From Marinilactibacillus piezotolerans (GTDB taxonomy: Bacteria > Bacillota > Bacilli > Lactobacillales > Carnobacteriaceae_A), in NCBI RefSeq assembly GCF_900169305.1, contig NZ_FWDP01000002.1:248001-312000 (forward strand): a stretch of DNA of 64,000 bases. Direction: 5' to 3'. Shown here piece by piece: positions 61,782 through 64,000 of the stretch. The position numbers and the translations under genes were made by a program. The notes beneath the pieces were generated by a model. The model ran no database searches. It was not told the DNA's origin and saw only the letters and a program-made list of their open reading frames with translations. How positions within the stretch are numbered: position 1 is the first letter of the stretch; each line of letters begins with the position of its first letter.

Positions 61782-63005
61782 TTATTTATATAATGGATAT
61801 TGTTCGGTTAATTGACGAACTTCTGCTTGGATTATGCTTAGAACATCTTCGTTTTCTCTGTTATCCAACGTTTTAACGATCAGTTCTGCTACTTTGCGGC
61901 TCGCTGTTTCATCGAATCCTCTTGTTGTAATCGCTGGTGTTCCAATACGGATCCCGCTTGTTTTAAACGGACTTAGTGTTTCAAAAGGAATAGTGTTCTT
62001 GTTAACGGTTATCCCGACAGAATCCAATACTGTTTCTGCTTGTTTTCCGTTGATGCCAAAATCAGTGACTTCTACTAATAATAAATGATTGTCTGTACCG
62101 CCACTGATTACACGACCTTTAGAATCATTAAAGACCTCAACCATTGCTCTGGCGTTTTTCTTGATTTGCTGAGCATATGTTTTGAACTCAGGTTGGAGTG
62201 CTTCTTTGAATGCGACTGCTTTCGCCGCAATAACATGCTCTAATGGTCCCCCCTGTGTTCCTGGGAATATAGCGCTGTTCAGTCGTTTAGCATATTCTTC
62301 TTTAGCTAGAATCAATCCGCCGCGTGGTCCGCGTAAAGTTTTATGAGTGGTACTTGTAACGACGTCTGCATAAGGAACAGGATTAGGATGCTCGCCTGTT
62401 GCGACCAACCCAGCAATATGCGCCATGTCGACCATTAATTTTGCTCCGACTTCATCCGCAATCTCACGGAATTTCTGGAAGTCGATTTCTCTAGGATAGG
62501 CACTGTATCCAGTGATAATCAATTTCGGCTTATGCTCTAGAGCTAGTGCTCGTACTTGATCAAAATCGATTGTCTCTGTTTCTGGATCTACCCCATATGC
62601 TACAACATTATATAGTTTTCCGCTGAAGTTGACAGGAGAACCATGTGTCAAATGTCCCCCATGATTCAAGTCCATTCCCATATAAGTATCCCCGGGTTCT
62701 AAAAAGGTCTGGAAGATCGCCATATTGGCTTGTGACCCAGAGTGCGGCTGAACGTTCGCATATTCTGCGCCAAACAGCTCTTTGACTCTTTCTATGGCCA
62801 GATTTTCTACAATATCAACGAATTCGCAACCGCCATAATATCTTTTTCCAGGATACCCTTCTGCATATTTATTGGTTAGCACGCTTCCCTGTGCTTTCAT
62901 GACTTCTTCAGATACAAAATTTTCAGATGCAATTAATTCAATATTCTGCTCTTGTCTATTCTTTTCTTGTTCAATGGCATCAAAAATCTCTTTATCAAAA
63001 CTCAA
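61782..63005 (-). CDS. glyA: Serine hydroxymethyltransferase
   Basis: This PLP enzyme interconverts serine and glycine, loading one-carbon units on tetrahydrofolate. The 407-aa chain has [41 protein letters not shown] and the PLP-Lys in [15 protein letters not shown] use the TTG at 63005 as start, nine bases after GGAG; a frame from 63023 runs through that SD. A TATACT with an upstream TGC (extended -10) lies about 45 bp before. An ATAGG-5-CCTAT palindrome overlaps the promoter spacer. Confidence 0.94.
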   Translation of the reverse strand: MSFDKEIFDAIEQEKNRQEQNIELIASENFVSEEVMKAQGSVLTNKYAEGYPGKRYYGGCEFVDIVENLAIERVKELFGAEYANVQPHSGSQANMAIFQTFLEPGDTYMGMDLNHGGHLTHGSPVNFSGKLYNVVAYGVDPETETIDFDQVRALALEHKPKLIITGYSAYPREIDFQKFREIADEVGAKLMVDMAHIAGLVATGEHPNPVPYADVVTSTTHKTLRGPRGGLILAKEEYAKRLNSAIFPGTQGGPLEHVIAAKAVAFKEALQPEFKTYAQQIKKNARAMVEVFNDSKGRVISGGTDNHLLLVEVTDFGINGKQAETVLDSVGITVNKNTIPFETLSPFKTSGIRIGTPAITTRGFDETASRKVAELIVKTLDNRENEDVLSIIQAEVRQLTEQYPLYK

Positions 63006-63277
63006 TGCACACAACTCCTTCAACTATTGTGATATAAAAAGAGTATAGCATAGGTGAAGCCTATCAGAAAAAGCATCTTGAAAATTTCTTTCCTTAATTC
63101 CAGTGATCATTCGGTTCTGTCTGGAATTGTCAATTTTCAGAAACAATCATGCATTTTATTTATAATAAATCAGAGTCACTATTGAATGCTGCTTTATCCG
63201 TGGTATAATGAAGAGAATGCATGTTCGTTTAGATAGGCAACAGTTAATACTAAAAACTTTAAAAAGGTAGGGATTGA

Positions 63278-63808
63278 ATGGACTTTACTGCCCTGGATTT
63301 TGAAACTGCCAACCGTCAGACACACAGTGCTTGTTCAGTCGCTTTGACCGTCGTAAGGAATAGTCAAATCGTCGATGAGTATTATACACTGATCAACCCG
63401 GATACATGGTTCAATGCCATGAACATCCGAGTTCATGGCATTCGTGAGCAAGACGTGATTGATGCCCCTTATTTCCCTGAAGTTTGGGAAGATATGGCTC
63501 AATTTTTTACTGGTGATCAACTGGTGATTGCACATAATATGGCTTTTGACAAACGGATTCTTCAAGGAACTCTGCAGCACTATGGGATCACTCAACCGAA
63601 TTTCCAGACGTTGTGTACGGTACAGTCTTCCAGAAGACTGCTAAAACAGTTGCCGAATCACAAGTTGAACACAGTGGCGGCGCACTATGGACTTTTATTG
63701 AACCATCACCATGCCCTTGATGATGCCAGAGCATGTGCCAATATTCTGATCAATCAGGAAAAAGAATATGGAACGGCTCCTTTGAAAAAACTCGTTAAAT
63801 TTGCATAA
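63278..63808 (+). CDS. DEDDh 3'-5' exonuclease (DnaQ/epsilon-like)
   Basis: This 176-aa single-domain exonuclease has the acidic active-site set: ALDFETA (Asp7, Glu9), HNMAFDKR (Asp), and HHALDDARA (His and Asp). It resembles the proofreading subunit of DNA polymerase III but stands alone, as in many Gram-positive bacteria, and could act in repair or RNA trimming. The promoter TGGTATAAT lies about 65 bp upstream. Confidence 0.88.
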   Translation: MDFTALDFETANRQTHSACSVALTVVRNSQIVDEYYTLINPDTWFNAMNIRVHGIREQDVIDAPYFPEVWEDMAQFFTGDQLVIAHNMAFDKRILQGTLQHYGITQPNFQTLCTVQSSRRLLKQLPNHKLNTVAAHYGLLLNHHHALDDARACANILINQEKEYGTAPLKKLVKFA

Positions 63809-63862
63809 AAAAAGTCTGAAGTTCAAGAAACCTTTTCGTTTCTGAAACTTCAGACTTTTTTT
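63807..63862. terminator. Bidirectional terminator between exonuclease and GNAT genes
   Basis: AAAAAAGTCTGAAGTT pairs with AACTTCAGACTTTTTT, with a second inner pairing (AGAAAC against GTTTCT). T runs lie on both strands. It touches the stop codon of the converging gene. Confidence 0.85.
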
Positions 63863-64000
63863 ATATCAACTTTGCCATCATACAGACAGGCAAGTATTCT
63901 CCATTATCCTTTACACCGCGTTCCATAATCCCTTCTAATTCAAAGCCATACTTTTCATACAAATGGATCGCGCGTTCATTTCTTTTCTGAACTTTTAATT
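63861..64000 (-). CDS. GNAT family acetyltransferase, C-terminal fragment at window edge
   Basis: Only the last 46 codons are in the window, ending at TAA 63861-63863. They read QKRNERAIHLYEKYGFELEG and continue to a beta strand (EYLPVCMMAKLI). This is the C-terminal end of a GNAT N-acetyltransferase, with the characteristic N-x-A-x-x-x-Y-x-x-x-G-F. The start and the acetyl-CoA loop lie beyond position 64000, so the substrate class cannot be judged. Confidence 0.8.
   Translation of the reverse strand, partial: LKVQKRNERAIHLYEKYGFELEGIMERGVKDNGEYLPVCMMAKLI

Overview
The window reads as a chromosome segment of a low-GC Gram-positive bacterium of the order Lactobacillales, most plausibly Carnobacteriaceae or a close relative. 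The support is a mevalonate isoprenoid operon with a type 2 IPP isomerase, the gene content and strong Shine-Dalgarno (SD) sites, GTG/TTG starts, and opp/pot transporters of lactic type. Genus cannot be fixed from the sequence alone. No rRNA, tRNA, CRISPR array or insertion sequence was seen.

Positions 1-9789 are most of an integrative mobilizable element lodged at the 3' end of guaA. It carries a tyrosine integrase (cut by the window edge), a DUF3173 protein, a Rep_2-type rolling-circle initiator or relaxase with a pMV158-like nick hairpin just upstream, an FtsK/TcpA-type coupling ATPase and two small accessory proteins. There is no conjugation ATPase or channel. The cargo is a single-chain Type ISP restriction-modification enzyme of 1614 aa. 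It is preceded by an abutting 32-codon ORF and followed by an overlapping gene of unknown function.

From guaA (9778) to about 30 kb lie housekeeping genes. First come a NERD-HRDC protein and a carbohydrate-binding lipoprotein/DUF4956/VTC-domain operon. An OmpR-type two-component system follows, whose own promoter has the same direct-repeat layout as the VTC operon promoter. Then come coaA, the mvk-mvaD-pmk-fni operon, azlCD, pdp, a TPM protein and LemA. Around 30.06-30.55 kb are a frameshifted BRCT-domain remnant and a type I toxin-antitoxin locus: a 48-aa holin-like toxin and a convergent antisense RNA.

From 30.9 to 51.5 kb the window holds oppABCDF with a DUF3899 gene inside it, kbl-tdh for threonine breakdown, rpiA, a polyphosphate:AMP phosphotransferase, an M20 amidohydrolase, potABCD, cupin, GrpB and Gfo/Idh proteins, and murB. 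From 51.8 to 64 kb are an exonuclease III, a SulP transporter, an XRE regulator, a yybP-ykoY (Mn2+) riboswitch controlling a P-type ATPase, an alpha/beta hydrolase, an LprI-like lipoprotein, a GH4 phospho-glucosidase, glyA, a DEDDh exonuclease and the end of a GNAT acetyltransferase. Between 59426 and about 60035, in a convergent gap bounded by two terminators, lies an exact 52-bp-period noncoding tandem array of 12 copies. It is the most unusual structure in the window that known feature types do not explain.
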